Of a stretch of DNA of 63,716 nucleotides, positions 51,680 through 61,686 are shown in pieces. The stretch's first letter is position 1. Each line of letters starts with the position of its first letter. The notes below the pieces were generated by a model. The model saw nothing but the letters and a program-made list of their open reading frames with translations. It ran no database searches and had not been told where the DNA came from. Source of the DNA: an uncultured Microscilla sp. (lineage in GTDB: Bacteria; Bacteroidota; Bacteroidia; Cytophagales; Microscillaceae); the NCBI RefSeq assembly GCF_947493425.1, contig NZ_CANLRP010000030.1:1-63716 (forward strand), in the 5' to 3' direction. The translations under genes and the position numbers were made by a program.

Positions 51680-52171
51680 TTATCTCATGACAATGTTAAT
51701 CAGGCGCTCCTGAATATTAGGAGGTAATGTGGCCGCCAGCACCAACTGTATTTTCTCTAATTTTGGTATTTCATCTTCAAACGAGAAAAACGCCAGCGTT
51801 TCACCTTCGGTCATTAATGTGATTTGTTTCATTCCGGTGAGCGACTGGTAAAACTCCCAGGCAATTTCCTGTGCGTCCAGTGTTTCGCAAAAGCTGTAAA
51901 GAGAAGTTTGTGGAGTAAAAACAATTTGTTGATGATCCTCTGCTTCCAGGTATACTTGAGCACCTTTATCCAGGTCGAAATTAATGAGTTGGAGCTCATC
52001 TTCATAAAAAACAAACTCCGTGTCTTTAAACACATGCGAAAACAAATCAGGTTGATTTAATGATCCGGCGTTGTCAAAAGTTTTTAGAATCCTAAGTACC
52101 TCTTTACGCGACATACCCACTGTGGTTCCATATATAAACCCGGTTTTCAGAAATTCGAAAATATTGGTCAT
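51680..52171 (-). CDS. Unknown small protein, paralogue of the 52709-53206 gene
   Basis: A 163-residue soluble protein starting MTNIFEFLKTGFIYGTTVGM. It shares order and motifs with the next gene upstream: N-terminal xNIxEFLxTG, VGMSxxxVxxxI, VFYEDxLxxxNF (FVFYEDELQLINFDLD / LIFYENVLETVNFKME), AWEFYQ/IWEFYQ and TEGExLxFFSF. It resembles the small immunity- or regulatory-like proteins with the pattern G(M)S..eV..L....Y...E..F, but no family is certain. It precedes the HI0933 gene by 13 bp. Confidence 0.65.
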   Translation of the reverse strand: MTNIFEFLKTGFIYGTTVGMSRKEVLRILKTFDNAGSLNQPDLFSHVFKDTEFVFYEDELQLINFDLDKGAQVYLEAEDHQQIVFTPQTSLYSFCETLDAQEIAWEFYQSLTGMKQITLMTEGETLAFFSFEDEIPKLEKIQLVLAATLPPNIQERLINIVMR

Positions 52172-52708
52172 GCTATTTATATTTTATAGCTTGTTTAATT
52201 TTTTCTGTTTGAGAAGTATTGTATGATGAACTATTCCATTAGGGGCGCTAAAATACTGGGGACTAAAGTCCTGTAAAAAAATAAAGGATAACTCCTGCTT
52301 ACCCATTGCAATCTATAAATAATAAAAGTAGTTCGTTAAGTAAAACGTAAAAAATAAAGTAGTCCAGTAGAACAAAACAGTGAGTGGACGAGCGAACAAA
52401 TCTTTGCAAAGTTGGAAATTCCAATTCATCGGAGCCAAAGCTATGGAAATATTAGCTTTACAGAGCCCCGAATCAAGTTCGGAGGATTTAGAAACTCGGC
52501 ACAGCACAACTGTAGCCTCGGCTTTTTGAAGAAGCCTCCTTGCCTAAGGTGTCGTTCTATGAATGTAAGTTATTTTGAAAGTTTTACTAAAAAAAGTATA
52601 TTGATGTTGATTAGCCAGAGAAGTTTTGCAAGGTTGTAGCAACAAGTTCCTCGTTAAAACTTTCATTCAATGGCATTGGTTGTTAGGCAAATAAGGCTGA
52701 CATAAACG
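52172..52708. other. Non-coding gap between the paralogous small genes
   Basis: About 540 bp. It contains small palindromes (GGACTAAAGTCC near 52259-52270, CCGAATCAAGTTCGG near 52468-52482) and a degenerate relative of the hairpin element at 34214. No gene or clear terminator is visible. Confidence 0.45.
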
Positions 52709-53206
52709 TTATGATTTGCTTTTTTTCAATTGTGTTGTCCTCAACCTACTTTTAAGACTTGCCGTAAGCGAAGCGTCCACCCTGCGCTGAATTTTTTCCA
52801 TTTTACCTTCGGCACCAAACGAAAAAAACAACAATACTTCACCTTCAGTCATTATAGCAATTTGTTTTTGTATACAAAAAGGTTGGTAAAACTCCCAGAT
52901 AATGCCTGCCTTGTTCAGCGCATCGGTAGCGTCATAAATAGAGGTATCATAACTGAACATGAGCTTTTTTCGTTCCCATTCCATCTGTACACTAGGCTTG
53001 TTTTCCATTTTAAAGTTGACTGTCTCCAGTACATTTTCATAGAAAATAAGCTCTATACCTTCATATAAATAAGCGTGATAGTTAGGCAAATCCATCAGAA
53101 TTTCATCATCAATGTCAGAAATAGTATTGAACACAACATCTTTAGACATACCCACGATTACCTCCTGAATGACCCCCGTCTGTAAAAACTCTAGAATGTT
53201 TATCAT
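52709..53206 (-). CDS. Unknown small protein, paralogue of the 51680-52171 gene
   Basis: A 165-residue soluble protein starting MINILEFLQTGVIQEVIVGM. It aligns along its full length with the gene at 51680 and ends with a basic tail (LRTTQLKKSKS) that the other lacks. The 500-bp gap between the paralogues suggests an old tandem duplication. There is no signal peptide, membrane segment or catalytic motif that I recognise. Confidence 0.65.
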   Translation of the reverse strand: MINILEFLQTGVIQEVIVGMSKDVVFNTISDIDDEILMDLPNYHAYLYEGIELIFYENVLETVNFKMENKPSVQMEWERKKLMFSYDTSIYDATDALNKAGIIWEFYQPFCIQKQIAIMTEGEVLLFFSFGAEGKMEKIQRRVDASLTASLKSRLRTTQLKKSKS

Positions 53207-53768
53207 ATTTAGTTGGCTATAGTTTATTTGAAGTGATAAGTAGCAGCAAGTCCTTAGATACCGATGAATATCGGTGCAATTAGCTATAAGCTACAAGTAA
53301 AGATAACTATCTCATAATATGATAGTTATACTTTCATATTAGGTATATTTAATTTTGTCTTGGTACATAGTATAAACACATAATCCTGCCTGAATAAGAA
53401 TACAAAAGTAATGAAGCTCCAGAAAGCTATTTGTTAAAAATATTGGTGATAAGGTGATTTTTGCAGGATTATATAAGTGCCTGGTAAAGCCAAAAACTAT
53501 ACACATCAACTACTTAAAGATGTTACTTTTTTTTAAAACTAACAATTTGATTTTATAAAAATGTGTCGAACCAGCTTCTTTTGTGGTTTTGGTTAAAATA
53601 GTAGGACTAAATAAAGAAGGTAGATAGGCAATGATTTGTGAGAAAGTTTACTATAAGAAAAACACCCAATCACTATACAAGTCATGGGGTGCTAAAAGAA
53701 AGAAATCACGGGCTAACAAAAAAGAAAAGAGTTGAAACACCATAGGTAATTGATGGTTTTTAGGTCAA
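53207..53768. other. Non-coding gap upstream of the small paralogue
   Basis: About 560 bp between the small paralogue and the 3' end of the permease gene, both on the minus strand. AT-rich; I see no ORF, hairpin terminator or repeat. Confidence 0.45.
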
Positions 53769-56171
53769 CTACTCGTTCCTCAACGATCTTACTGGATTAT
53801 TTTGTGTAGCAGCAAGGGTTTGATAACCTATAGTAACTAATGTAATCAACAAAGCAATGCTTCCTGCCCATACAAATACCATGAGCCCTATCGAAGTGCG
53901 ATAGGCAAAACCATCGAGCCAGTGGCGCATTACATAATACCCCACAGGAAATGCCACCACAAAAGACAGTAAAATTTGTTTGATGTAGCCTTTGACCAAT
54001 AAGGCAAACAGTTGCACTGAAGAAGCCCCCAAAACCTTCCGTATGGCTATTTCTTTACTGCGCTTTTGTACTGTAAAAGTAGCAAGCCCAAACAAACCCA
54101 TACTGGCAATGAGTATGGTAATAATGGCGGCAATGTTGAAAATTTGCCCGGTGAGTGCTTCCTTATGGTAAAAATGCTTCATTTGCTCATCCAAAAAATG
54201 GTATTCCAGTGGGGTGTCAGCATCAAACTTATCGTTTACTTTTTTGGCATAAGCCACTACCTGAGCCATATCCTGACTATGTACTTTGATCGAAAAATAG
54301 TCTAAACGTCTTACTGGATTATTCCAATGCGCTATGATCAAAGGAGACATTTTGTTATGCAATGATTGTAAGTGAAAATCCTGGACAATGCCTATGACTT
54401 TTGCCTTAAACCTGCGGCTGGTATCTGCCGATCTTACATAATCGCCCACCCCCAGTTTAAACTGTTTGGCGGCAAGTTGGTTAATCAACACCTTGCTTGA
54501 GTCGGCTTGGTCATTGCCCCCAAAATTGGCTCCCGCCACCAATTGAATATCAAAAGTAGACAGAAAATCTTGATCTGCACCCACCAAAAACGACTGTTGT
54601 GCTTCATTGGCTGTTTGCCCCTTGCCCAACACAGGCAGCAGCGTAATTTCTTTCCAGTCGCCCGGCACTCTAGAAGTAGCCGATACTTTTTGTATAGTGG
54701 GGTGCTTAAGCAACTCTTGCTTGATTGCCCTAAAGCTTTGGCGGGTTTTGCGGCTATTGATGTCTATTACCATCAATTGTTCCTTATTAAAGCCCATTTT
54801 TTTATTTTGGACATAGTCGAGTTGTTTATGTACAATCAAGGTGGCGATTACCATCAACATAGACAAGGCAAACTGCCCCACCACTAAAATCTTGCGCAGC
54901 AACAAACCCCTGGGAGATGTTTTTACCTGAGATTTAAGTACATATACTGGTTGATAGCCAGACAGCACCAGGGCAGGATAAATACCCGCCAGCAAACCCA
55001 CAGCCAGGGTAATCAGAAACAGTTGCCCCAACGATGCAGCAGCACTGTGCCAGCCAATCTCAAAGTTTTTGTGGGCAAGTTCATTAAAATAAGGTAAGAC
55101 AGCTTCGGTAACCCCTATAGACATAATAAAAGCCAACATAGCAATGATGCTCGATTCAATCAAAAACTGCACAATTAACTGTTGGCGGTATGCCCCCATT
55201 ACTTTGCGTACACCTATTTCTTTAGCTCGATACACCGACTTAGCCGTGGTAAGATTGATATAGTTGATGCTGGCAATAATGAGTACAAACAGGGCAACAG
55301 CCGTAAAAGCATACACATAAAAAATGTTGCCTTTGTTGGTAGCAGCAAACCCTACCTCGATGTGGCTCGAGTGAAAATGTACATCAGTGAGTGGCTGCAG
55401 AAACAAAGAACGGGTTTTCCAGGAGTTGCCCCCTTTGGCAGTAGCCAAAGCCGAGAGCTTTTTCGACAATGTCTGGGCGTTGGTATGAGGCTTTAGCAAC
55501 AGGTAAGTAATGGCTGCCCGGTTTCGCCATTGTTTCAAATACTTTCTCCAGCGAGGCTGATTTAAGGGCAGTGAAAACAACATAGAAAAGCGCACGTGGG
55601 TATTTTGAGGCAAGTCCTCGATCACGCCGCTTACAGTAACTTTTTTATCAAAGCGGTTAAACTCCATTGTTTTGCCTACAGCGTTAACGGTGCCAAACAA
55701 ACGCAAGGCTGCTGACTTGGTCAATACTACCAAATGGGGTTTGGTGAGCGCAGTTTGAGCATTGCCCGCCAGCATTTTCAAGTCAAATACTTTTAATACA
55801 TTGGGCGTGGCAATCTGAAACAAACGGTCATTGAAGGTTTGATTCCCAATTTTGATCACTGCCTGTCCACCCGCTACAAACTGTACAACTTCTTCTATTT
55901 CCGGGAAACTGCTTTGAGCTGGTTTTGCCAATGCGCTGCTGGTATACGCCAACCAACGAGCTGTTTGATCGGCTGTTTGGTTGCGTTCTACTACTCGGTA
56001 AATGCGTTGGGCTTCAGGAAAGGCAGTGTCATACCGCAGCTCGTCTTGGATATAAAGCCATAAAATAAAACTACAACTAATACCCAGTGTAAGCCCTAGC
56101 AGGTTGATGGCTGAGTGTAGTTTATTGCGCCAAAGGTTGCGCAGGGCAGTTTTCAAATAACTTATAAACAT
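53769..56171 (-). CDS. FtsX/MacB-type ABC transporter permease, double-domain
   Basis: An 800-residue permease with two FtsX/MacB halves. Each half has one N-terminal helix, a periplasmic MacB-PCD-like domain and three further helices: first LHSAINLLGLTLGISCSFIL, then IASINYINLTTAKSVYRAKE and EIGVRKVMGAYRQQLIVQFL; second LLLRKILVVGQFALSMLMVI and SKEIAIRKVLGASSVQLFAL. Such eight-helix permeases work with a separate ATPase, absent here, in macrolide or lipoprotein-linked export or mechanotransmission. The start is ATG 56171 (MFISYLKTALRN). It diverges from the second NtrC/NtrY-type pair, which may control it. Confidence 0.9.
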   Translation of the reverse strand: MFISYLKTALRNLWRNKLHSAINLLGLTLGISCSFILWLYIQDELRYDTAFPEAQRIYRVVERNQTADQTARWLAYTSSALAKPAQSSFPEIEEVVQFVAGGQAVIKIGNQTFNDRLFQIATPNVLKVFDLKMLAGNAQTALTKPHLVVLTKSAALRLFGTVNAVGKTMEFNRFDKKVTVSGVIEDLPQNTHVRFSMLFSLPLNQPRWRKYLKQWRNRAAITYLLLKPHTNAQTLSKKLSALATAKGGNSWKTRSLFLQPLTDVHFHSSHIEVGFAATNKGNIFYVYAFTAVALFVLIIASINYINLTTAKSVYRAKEIGVRKVMGAYRQQLIVQFLIESSIIAMLAFIMSIGVTEAVLPYFNELAHKNFEIGWHSAAASLGQLFLITLAVGLLAGIYPALVLSGYQPVYVLKSQVKTSPRGLLLRKILVVGQFALSMLMVIATLIVHKQLDYVQNKKMGFNKEQLMVIDINSRKTRQSFRAIKQELLKHPTIQKVSATSRVPGDWKEITLLPVLGKGQTANEAQQSFLVGADQDFLSTFDIQLVAGANFGGNDQADSSKVLINQLAAKQFKLGVGDYVRSADTSRRFKAKVIGIVQDFHLQSLHNKMSPLIIAHWNNPVRRLDYFSIKVHSQDMAQVVAYAKKVNDKFDADTPLEYHFLDEQMKHFYHKEALTGQIFNIAAIITILIASMGLFGLATFTVQKRSKEIAIRKVLGASSVQLFALLVKGYIKQILLSFVVAFPVGYYVMRHWLDGFAYRTSIGLMVFVWAGSIALLITLVTIGYQTLAATQNNPVRSLRNE

Positions 56172-56731
56172 AGTTTCAATGGGGGTTATATGGTATAATG
56201 GTTCGTAAAGCTGGCAGGTGCAAGTTTTAAGCGATAAGTCGCAAGTTACGCCCTGTTCCACAGATGGCTAACAAATTTATAATATACTTATTTTCAGTGT
56301 ATTATGAGTTTGTTAGTTAGAAACACTTACTATTCAATTGTTATATAGTTAAACTTATATTGAACTAAACAACTGAAAAGCATTGGGATATTGATAATAA
56401 TAGTTGTTTTTGAAGTTGCGCTTTCAAGTTCTGTGCCGTAGCGCTAATATACTGAAAGGCAGCGACTTGAAGCTGTTTTCTTAACTCATGTGATTTTTAA
56501 ACTGCCCACTAGTGGACATTTTTTGTCTTAAAGATGGGCACTTATGAAAGTGAAAGGTTTTTGTGTATTTTTGACAAGTGTTTGACACTGAACCAATTGC
56601 AATAAATGGTTTAGGTCTTGTAATAACAGTCTATAGCAACCAGTCTGCTGTTTATAGTTCTTATACTATTTTGAAAAAGCCTAAAATATAGTGATGAGTG
56701 ATGGTTGCATCATAAAAAAACAGAAACCACC
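56172..56731. other. Divergent regulatory gap between the permease and NtrC-type regulator genes
   Basis: About 560 bp that must hold two divergent promoters. I looked for a sigma-54 -24/-12 element on both strands and found no convincing match. An imperfect inverted element (GCTTTCAAGT ... ACTTGAAGC) lies at about 56422-56473. Confidence 0.4.
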
Positions 56732-58105
56732 ATGGTTAAAAAAACAGGGAAAATACTTGTAGTAGACGATGACCAATATGTAACATTGTCGTTGAGAATG
56801 TTGTTGGAGCAATACTTCAAAAAAGTAGAAGTACTCAATTCGCCCAAACTTATTCCAGAGGCATTTGCCCAACAAGTGTTTGATGTGGTGTTGTTGGATA
56901 TGAACTTTAGCCCTGGCGAAACGTCGGGTAAAATGGGGATTAGATGGCTGGAGAAAATCATAGAATTAGACCCTAACACCAGCCTAGTATTGATGACTGC
57001 CTATGGAGCGGTAGACATTGCTGTGCAAGCGATTAAAGATGGAGCTGTAGACTTTGTGGTCAAACCGTTTCAAAATGAAAAACTGGTGTCTACAGTCACC
57101 GCAGGCTGGCAACTAAGTCAATCTAAAAAAGCGGTGAAACATTTGCGCTCGCAAAAAGATATTTTGAGTTCGGCAATGGATCATCAGTACGCCAATATGA
57201 TAGGGCGATCGGCGGTAATGCAAGAGGTTTTTCAAACGGTAGAAAAAGTAGCCCAAACCGATGCCAATGTCTTGATCTTAGGTGAAAACGGTACAGGTAA
57301 AGAGCTCATTGCCAGAGCAGTACATCGTAGCTCGGCAAGGGCTAATGAGGTGTTTATTAGTGTAGACCTGGGGGCAGTGTCTGAGGCTTTGTTTGAGAGC
57401 GAACTTTTTGGGCACAAGAAAGGAGCCTTTACCGATGCCAAAGAAGATCGGGTAGGGCGCTTTGAAGCAGCATCAGGAGGGACCTTGTTTTTAGACGAAA
57501 TTGGCAACCTTTCGCTGCCTTTGCAGGCAAAACTGTTGGCGGTGTTACAAAACCGCCAAGTGATAAGGGTAGGGAGCAACCAACCGATTGCCATAGACAT
57601 ACGCCTGGTATGCGCGACTAATATGAACCTGACCAAAATGGTAAAAGAGGGCACTTTCAGGCAAGACTTGTTGTACCGGATCAACACCATTGCTGTGCAA
57701 CTGCCCGCCCTGCGTGAACGCGACGAAGACATCCCTTTGCTTGCCGAACACTTTCTGAAAATATACTGCAAAAAATACCAAAAACCAGCACTAAGAGTCC
57801 CTGAATATGTGGTAAAAAAGCTGCAAAAATATCAATGGCCAGGCAATGTGCGCGAGTTGCAACATGCCTTGGAGCGTGCCGTGATTTTAAGCGATGGGGC
57901 AAACCTTAAATCCAGCGATTTTCAGTTTTTGACCGATGACGTAGAAGAAGACCGAAAAGTAGAAAACTACAACCTGGAAGACCTCGAAAAATGGGCGATA
58001 AAAAATGCCTTGGTCAAACATAAAGGCAATGTAAGCCACGCTGCCAAGGAGTTGGGGCTTACGCGTGGTTCGATGTACCGCAGAATAGAGAAGTATGGCC
58101 TGTAA
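56732..58105 (+). CDS. Sigma-54-dependent response regulator, second NtrC-type paralogue
   Basis: A 457-residue response regulator with the same layout as the one at 4354: receiver (D56 in VVLLDMNFS), AAA+ domain with [14 protein letters not shown] loop ([20 protein letters not shown]) and a Fis-type HTH ([20 protein letters not shown]). The two proteins are clearly paralogues. The start ATG 56732 is preferred over the TTG at 56705. It is followed after 90 bp by its kinase and faces away from the FtsX-type permease, the likely target operon. Confidence 0.9.
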   Translation: MVKKTGKILVVDDDQYVTLSLRMLLEQYFKKVEVLNSPKLIPEAFAQQVFDVVLLDMNFSPGETSGKMGIRWLEKIIELDPNTSLVLMTAYGAVDIAVQAIKDGAVDFVVKPFQNEKLVSTVTAGWQLSQSKKAVKHLRSQKDILSSAMDHQYANMIGRSAVMQEVFQTVEKVAQTDANVLILGENGTGKELIARAVHRSSARANEVFISVDLGAVSEALFESELFGHKKGAFTDAKEDRVGRFEAASGGTLFLDEIGNLSLPLQAKLLAVLQNRQVIRVGSNQPIAIDIRLVCATNMNLTKMVKEGTFRQDLLYRINTIAVQLPALRERDEDIPLLAEHFLKIYCKKYQKPALRVPEYVVKKLQKYQWPGNVRELQHALERAVILSDGANLKSSDFQFLTDDVEEDRKVENYNLEDLEKWAIKNALVKHKGNVSHAAKELGLTRGSMYRRIEKYGL

Positions 58106-58195
58106 AATAGTAGCAAATGGTAAGCGATTGGCTACAAGTGATAGATAAATTATGAATATCCACTGTATTGTTTAAAAAAAATTAATGCTGTCTTG

Positions 58196-59545
58196 ATGCT
58201 TAAAAATATAAAACTCAACATACTACTTCGATTGCTCCTGTTGCTAGGGTTGATGGGATTACTTATGTATTCGTGGTTGGTATTGGGCAGGTACTTGCGT
58301 AGCGTATACCTTGTGGTATTTTTGGGGTTGGCCAGTGCCGAATTTTTGTGGTATGTAGACAAAACCAACCGCGATTTGGGTAACTTTTTACTTGCCTTGC
58401 TGCACAACGACTTTACTACCCGTTTTTCGGCAGGGCACCAAGGCAAGAGTCAGGCATACTTGTATAAGTCGTTCAATGCGATCAATCAAAAGTTTTTGGA
58501 GCTCAACGCCGAACGCGAAGTGCTTTTTTTGCATCAACAAATGCTGGTAGAGCACCTCAATGTAGGGATTATCAGTTTTGACCGGCACGGTAAAATTCAT
58601 TTGCTAAACAATGCCTTTCGGCAAATACTACAACAACCCCAAGCTTTGTTGCGCCAAGTGGATGACCTCAAACGAGTACAGGCGACATTGTATGAGGCTA
58701 TCCAACAGGCCAAGGCAGGCGAACGTAAAGTAATAAAAATAAGGCGGGAAAACGACCTGCTCCAGCTTGCCATACAAGCCACCGAATTTAACCTCAAAGG
58801 CAAATATTTTAAGCTAATATCTGCACAAGACATTCAAGGGGCGCTGGATGAGCAAGAGTTAGACGCCTGGCAAAAACTGATCAAGGTGTTGACCCACGAA
58901 ATAATGAATTCGGTAGTGCCTATTACTTCCCTTAGCGACACTTTATACCTGATACTTGCCCAATCATTGCAAAGTACAAACACCCTAAGCGCCAAAACTT
59001 TGGAAGATGTTCGGCTGGGGCTGGATGCCATCAGAAACCGCAGCAAAGGATTGGTCGGTTTTACCGAAACCTATAAAAATCTTACCCAAATACCTCTTCC
59101 GAAGTTTGCCCAATTGTCATTATCTGCTTTGGTGGTACGTTTGCGTAGTTTGATGCAGCCCCGTCTGGAAGAAGCCCAAATTCCTTTGTTGCTTGATTTG
59201 CCTGACAATGAAGTGTATATTCTTGCCGATATGCAATTGATAGAACAAGTATTGCTCAATTTGATCAAGAATGCCATAGAAGCCCTCGAAAACCAGCCTA
59301 ACCCTTGTATTAACCTACAGGTGGGTCTTTCGCCCGAAGGCAAAACCTGGCTAAAACTCAAAGACAATGGCCCTGGCATTGCTTCCGACCAGCTAGACAA
59401 AATATTTGTACCTTTTTTTACTACCAAACCTCAGGGCTCAGGCATTGGGCTAAGCTTGTGTCGTCAAATAATGCGTATGCACAAAGGCAGCCTGTCTTGT
59501 CATTCAGTGCCAGGGCAAGGAACAGCGTTTACAGTGGTTTTTTAG
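58196..59545 (+). CDS. NtrY-like sensor histidine kinase, second paralogue
   Basis: A 449-residue kinase, paralogue of the one at 2961: two membrane helices within residues 9-50, PAS-like region (GIISFDRHGKIHLLNNAF), HisKA with H234 (VLTHEIMNSVVPITSLSD), and HATPase with NLIKNAIEALEN, DNGPGIA and GSGIGLSLCRQIM. It has almost no periplasmic part. The start is ATG 58196, one codon after a TTG. The order regulator-kinase is the same as in the other pair. Confidence 0.9.
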   Translation: MLKNIKLNILLRLLLLLGLMGLLMYSWLVLGRYLRSVYLVVFLGLASAEFLWYVDKTNRDLGNFLLALLHNDFTTRFSAGHQGKSQAYLYKSFNAINQKFLELNAEREVLFLHQQMLVEHLNVGIISFDRHGKIHLLNNAFRQILQQPQALLRQVDDLKRVQATLYEAIQQAKAGERKVIKIRRENDLLQLAIQATEFNLKGKYFKLISAQDIQGALDEQELDAWQKLIKVLTHEIMNSVVPITSLSDTLYLILAQSLQSTNTLSAKTLEDVRLGLDAIRNRSKGLVGFTETYKNLTQIPLPKFAQLSLSALVVRLRSLMQPRLEEAQIPLLLDLPDNEVYILADMQLIEQVLLNLIKNAIEALENQPNPCINLQVGLSPEGKTWLKLKDNGPGIASDQLDKIFVPFFTTKPQGSGIGLSLCRQIMRMHKGSLSCHSVPGQGTAFTVVF

Positions 59546-59676
59546 TAGTTTCTTTTTGTTTCTTGATGTGTTACCCTGTACTTATAGCAGTATACCATAT
59601 TTTGCTTGTGCAAAGCTGGGCAAATGATAGGTTTGTATTTTTAAATTGTTTGATTGCAAAGTTACCATAAAAACCT

Positions 59677-60174
59677 ATGAATTTAACTTCCGAAAGACTC
59701 CTTTATATTCCAGTGACTGAAGCCGAGCGCGAAGGTTATATGGCTTGGTACACCAACGACGAGGTAATGAAATACATTACGGGCAAAGGTTTGACCAAGG
59801 CTCAGGCAAACGAACGTTTTGCCAAAGCTATAGAAAGCAACCTGGCAAACCCTGAAATGGGCTTGTATGTAGTAAAACACCGTGATACCAACAAAAATAT
59901 TGGCATTGCCAAACTAGCTTATTTCAACGATGACAACACTGCCGAGGTGGGGTATGGTATGATGCCTGACAGTTGGGGCAAAGGTTATGCTACCGAAATG
60001 CTCCTTTGCTTGATGGCACATTGTCGTACTTTACCTCAAATAAAAACTTTGGTAGGAATAGTAAAACCTGAAAATAAGGCATCAGTCAAAGTGCTCACCA
60101 AACAAGGCTTTGTGCTTGATAAAGTAGCACTGAGCCGGGGGGGAGAAGAAGCATATTACAAGCTTGATTTATGA
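59677..60174 (+). CDS. GNAT family N-acetyltransferase (RimJ/RimL-like)
   Basis: A 165-residue GNAT enzyme that transfers acetyl from acetyl-CoA to an amine, often a protein N-terminus. Motifs: ERLLYIPVTEAERE start, IGIAKLAYFNDDNTAEVGYGM, the acetyl-CoA loop SWGKGYATEMLLCLMAH and the C-terminal PENKASVKVLTKQGFVLDKV. The acceptor is unknown. It is monocistronic with a clear terminator. Confidence 0.88.
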   Translation: MNLTSERLLYIPVTEAEREGYMAWYTNDEVMKYITGKGLTKAQANERFAKAIESNLANPEMGLYVVKHRDTNKNIGIAKLAYFNDDNTAEVGYGMMPDSWGKGYATEMLLCLMAHCRTLPQIKTLVGIVKPENKASVKVLTKQGFVLDKVALSRGGEEAYYKLDL

Positions 60175-60181
60175 AGACAAA

Positions 60182-60215
60182 AAAAAGCTTGCCTAAGTTG
60201 TTAGACAAGCTTTTT
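60182..60215 (+). terminator. Terminator of the GNAT gene
   Basis: AAAAAGCTTG / CAAGCTTTTT, perfect 10-bp stem with partial pairing inside the 14-base loop, followed by GG. Confidence 0.85.
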
Positions 60216-60480
60216 GGATTGAATCACTTATTCGTAAGACTCGGATAGCAAATGAATCTTTACTGGTGTTTTGTTTGATTAGTTAGGTTTTGTCAGATTA
60301 AAAATGTTTGACCACCTATTCAATACTCGCTTAATAGATGTTCATGGATGATAAGTGTTTGAAAAATAGGTTTTGTATTGCCTGATGGTATTTTGTTCTA
60401 TCTTGAATAATAAAAAAAGTTTGACCACTTATCGAAAAAGACCCGGATAGCAAAATAGCTGGTGGTTAGGAGTTAGGTTT
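60216..60480. other. Non-coding gap with short direct repeats
   Basis: Contains two diverged copies of a block with GTTTGACCAC-TATTC and ACTTAT-AAGAC-CGGATAGCAAA (near 60226-60330 and 60418-60452). No gene is visible. Confidence 0.5.
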
Positions 60481-60639
60481 AGTAACGTGTTCAAAATAAG
60501 TTTCTGTTTTTTTAGGGCAAATACGCACGACTGACTGAGGCATTTTTTGCGCTCGTAGCAGCGCTACGGGCAATAAAAATAACGAAAGGCAGTAAAGCGG
60601 ATTTATTCTAAATCGGACAGTTATTGCGAACACGTTACT
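60481..60639. repeat. MITE-like element with 12-bp terminal inverted repeats
   Basis: Ends AGTAACGTGTTC (60481-60492) and GAACACGTTACT (60628-60639) are exact inverted repeats. The 159-bp interior has no ORF and contains an internal hairpin GTAGC-AGCGCTAC; the halves are weakly complementary. No target-site duplication is obvious (flanks TTT / TAA). Confidence 0.65.
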
Positions 60640-60648
60640 TAACACATT

Positions 60649-61236
60649 TTATTTTAGTTTAAATGTTTTAGCAGACTTCCACATCAGTTGTATGTCTTGG
60701 CGAGTGTAGGCAGTAAATTTATCAGGTGACAACCGGTAAGGCATTCCACTACTGATTACTACAGTTTCGCCGTTGGCATCTACACAATGTACAAAAGATA
60801 ATACGCCGTTTTTATCGGCTTTCAGGTATCCGGTTGCTCCGTCAACTTCAAGCTTGGCAAACGAAGGGTTTAGATCCTTGTTGGTAGCCAATGCCCTGAT
60901 TGCCTGAGTGTTTTCTTGGGCTGTTCCTTGTATTTTGTTGAGTTGCATCTTAAAATATTTGCCCCCGTATACTGTAACCCCCAAATTGGTTTTATGTGGG
61001 ATAACCCTGGCATTTTTAGGTGCCATAATGGTTGCCGCAAACCCTGCATTGCTTAAATCAAACACCGCAAAATCGTCAAAATTGGGGCGTTTGTGTAATA
61101 CATTGGTGGGGGTGCCCATGCTTGCTGTCATTACCTGAGCTCCACCTTTGAGGGTGTTTGCCCCTTGGTGAATTTCTCCACAAGAAGCCAACATGCAGCT
61201 CAAAGCAAATGTGGTAGATAATAGTGTTCTTTTCAT
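60649..61236 (-). CDS. Lipoprotein of unknown function
   Basis: A 195-residue predicted lipoprotein: signal MKRTLLSTTFALSCMLAS followed by the lipobox Cys (LASC). The mature part is beta-rich with the segment PNFDDFAVFDLSNAGFAATIMAPKNARV (in two parts) and a central region GATGYLKADKNGVLSF; no family is recognised. It has no other gene in its unit. Confidence 0.72.
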   Translation of the reverse strand: MKRTLLSTTFALSCMLASCGEIHQGANTLKGGAQVMTASMGTPTNVLHKRPNFDDFAVFDLSNAGFAATIMAPKNARVIPHKTNLGVTVYGGKYFKMQLNKIQGTAQENTQAIRALATNKDLNPSFAKLEVDGATGYLKADKNGVLSFVHCVDANGETVVISSGMPYRLSPDKFTAYTRQDIQLMWKSAKTFKLK

Positions 61237-61686
61237 GAGTGTTATTAGGTGTTGTTTTTAGTAGTAATGTGATACAAAAGTAGGGGTAAAACAGCGGCTA
61301 ACCAACCAAGCCAAAGGCAGGAATTTACTTTGAAAAATATCTTAAATGTGGAATGCTCATTTGGTGAGTAATAGCCTTTGAGAGCTTATGAGGAAGGTTT
61401 TTGGATAAAAAACACGGTTGAAAATTCAAGAATAAAATCTAATTGAAAAAAAAGAATAAAGTAGGGGAGGTAATAAGCAAAGCAGGGCCATTTGTCCTGA
61501 CCAAAGGCTTGCCTGAAAAGCATTAAAAATAAGACAATGTTTAAGTGAAAAAATAATTTAAAATTTGCTACTTCTACCCACCCTGGCACCACCTCAAATC
61601 TCCACTTTTTATTTTCGATTCCTGTATATGTTTACCTATGCCTTTGACCAGCAACATTATTATCAACAACATAAAAGGATCATACT
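61237..61686. other. Non-coding gap between divergent genes
   Basis: About 450 bp AT-rich region holding the promoters of the lipoprotein and OmpA-domain genes. No exact TAnnTTTG match was found; nothing else is visible. Confidence 0.4.

Noticed and set aside
53207..53768. Possible missing ATPase gene for the FtsX-type permease
   Set aside because: No Walker motifs or ORF of any size are present in this gap.
56172..56731. Sigma-54 promoter (-24/-12) between the permease and NtrC-type genes; also upstream of the first pair (TTGGCAC near 5777-5783)
   Set aside because: TTGACAC ... TTGCAA has the wrong spacing, and the TGGCAC on the minus strand near 5780 lacks a GC at the -12 position.
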